Positions 5,265-5,873 of a stretch of DNA of 5,873 nucleotides are shown one piece after another. The notes under the pieces are model-generated. The model saw only the letters and a program-made list of their open reading frames with translations. It searched no databases and had not been told where the DNA came from. The translations under genes and the position numbers were made by a program. Each line of letters opens with the position of its first letter. Position 1 is the first letter of the stretch. The DNA is taken from NCBI GenBank assembly GCA_006227775.1, contig SBFV01000456.1, positions 1 through 5,873 of the forward strand, in the 5' to 3' direction. This stretch comes from Gammaproteobacteria bacterium. GTDB taxonomy: Bacteria; Pseudomonadota; Gammaproteobacteria; Chromatiales; Chromatiaceae.

Positions 5265-5873
5265 AGCGCCCACGAGCGAAGAGACGGTCAAGGTCCGCCA
5301 GGGACAGGCGCACCCAGGTCGGGCGACCATGGTTACATTGGTCGGCCCTTTCGGTGTCTTCCATATCCCGCAACAGGGCGTTCATCTCCTCCAGGGTCAG
5401 GCGGCGGTTGGCCCGCACCGAACGATGGCAGGCCAGCGTCGCCAACACCTCGTTCACCCGCGACTGGAGCAGGTCACTGCTTCCATGGACCGCAAAGTCC
5501 GCCAGCAGATCCCGCAGCAACCGAGCGGGATCGGCATCCTGGAGCAGGACCGGGATCTCCCGCACCGCCAGGGTGGCGGCCCCAATCCGGTCGACGACCA
5601 GGCCAAAGCGCCGGAAGTGATCCCCGTTGACCTCCGCCAGATCGGCTTCCCGCTCGCTGACGTTCACCGTCACGGGCACCAGCAGTGGCTGGCGGCGCAG
5701 GCAAGGCCCGGCTGCCATTCCCTTCGCCACGCCGGCCGAGGCTCCGCCAGCCGCGGCCCCTTCAGGCCCATCATCACCCGACTCATCACCAACCTGGTCT
5801 TGCATCGGCCTCAAGGTGTGGCGCCTGGCCTCCACACTCGCTTCCCAGGACCTTTTGAGTCGTTCGTAGCTGA
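5263..5873 (-). CDS. mutL: MutL, mismatch repair protein, C-terminal part (endonuclease type)
   Basis: MutL links mismatch recognition by MutS to strand incision. Only the C-terminal 202 residues are visible; the N-terminal GHKL ATPase lies beyond the right edge. The first visible residues, SYERLK, match the end of the metal-binding motif DQHA(X)2E(X)4E of endonuclease-type MutL, so the Glu codon at 5865-5863 would be its last Glu. A low-complexity acidic/Ala/Gly stretch follows (about 5853-5692), then QPLLVPVTVNVSEREAD (from 5691). Two further conserved nuclease-domain motifs follow: ACHRSVRA (5433-5410) and QCNHGRPTW (5340-5314). The protein ends DLDRLFARGR. E. coli MutL lacks these motifs and relies on MutH, while Pseudomonas MutL has them, so this protein probably makes the nick itself. 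No ATG for the gene is in the window; the GTG at 5835 is an internal Val. miaA follows 16 bp downstream. Confidence 0.95.
   Translation of the reverse strand, partial: SYERLKRSWEASVEARRHTLRPMQDQVGDESGDDGPEGAAAGGASAGVAKGMAAGPCLRRQPLLVPVTVNVSEREADLAEVNGDHFRRFGLVVDRIGAATLAVREIPVLLQDADPARLLRDLLADFAVHGSSDLLQSRVNEVLATLACHRSVRANRRLTLEEMNALLRDMEDTERADQCNHGRPTWVRLSLADLDRLFARGR

Noticed and set aside
5247..5330. Longer miaA starting at 5330
   Set aside because: It would overlap the conserved CNHGRP-containing end of mutL and places 28 unrelated residues before the normal MiaA start.

Overview
The window is a stretch of conserved bacterial housekeeping genes, all on the minus strand and in the order mutL (3' part) - miaA - hfq - hflX - hflK - hflC (5' part). 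Transcription runs from the right edge to the left edge. This is the classic gammaproteobacterial mutL-miaA-hfq-hflX-hflKC cluster known from Escherichia coli. High G+C (roughly 60-65 % by eye), an E. coli-like Hfq core and a Pseudomonas-like MutL C-terminus suggest a gammaproteobacterium outside the Enterobacterales. A Chromatiales-type lineage is my guess, not something the sequence proves.

Layout from right to left: 5873-5263 is the MutL C-terminal domain, entering from beyond the window. 5246-4305 is miaA, 16 bp after the mutL stop. A 109-bp gap precedes hfq (4195-3941). A 116-bp gap precedes hflX (3824-2412). A 276-bp gap (2411-2136) holds a small 15-bp tandem repeat, a marginal 61-codon ORF and a plausible sigma70-type promoter. 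hflK (2135-918) and hflC (918 to beyond position 1) follow, with stop and start sharing one base. No RNA gene, CRISPR array, insertion sequence or phage gene is visible, and no frameshift breaks any of the six genes.

The genes are not one pathway but share a theme of genome, RNA and protein quality control: mismatch repair (MutL), tRNA A37 prenylation (MiaA), sRNA-mRNA pairing (Hfq), rescue of stalled or stressed ribosomes (HflX), and membrane scaffolding and control of the FtsH protease (HflK/HflC). mutL-miaA are very tightly packed. hfq and hflX could be read through from them. hflKC probably also has its own promoter.

I see no undescribed system here. The points most worth checking are: (1) the MutL is of the endonuclease type and carries a roughly 50-residue low-complexity insertion right after its metal-binding motif; (2) the 15-bp tandem repeat between hflX and hflK; (3) a seven-C homopolymer at codons 4-6 of hflX together with a missing Shine-Dalgarno; (4) a low-complexity tail on HflX.
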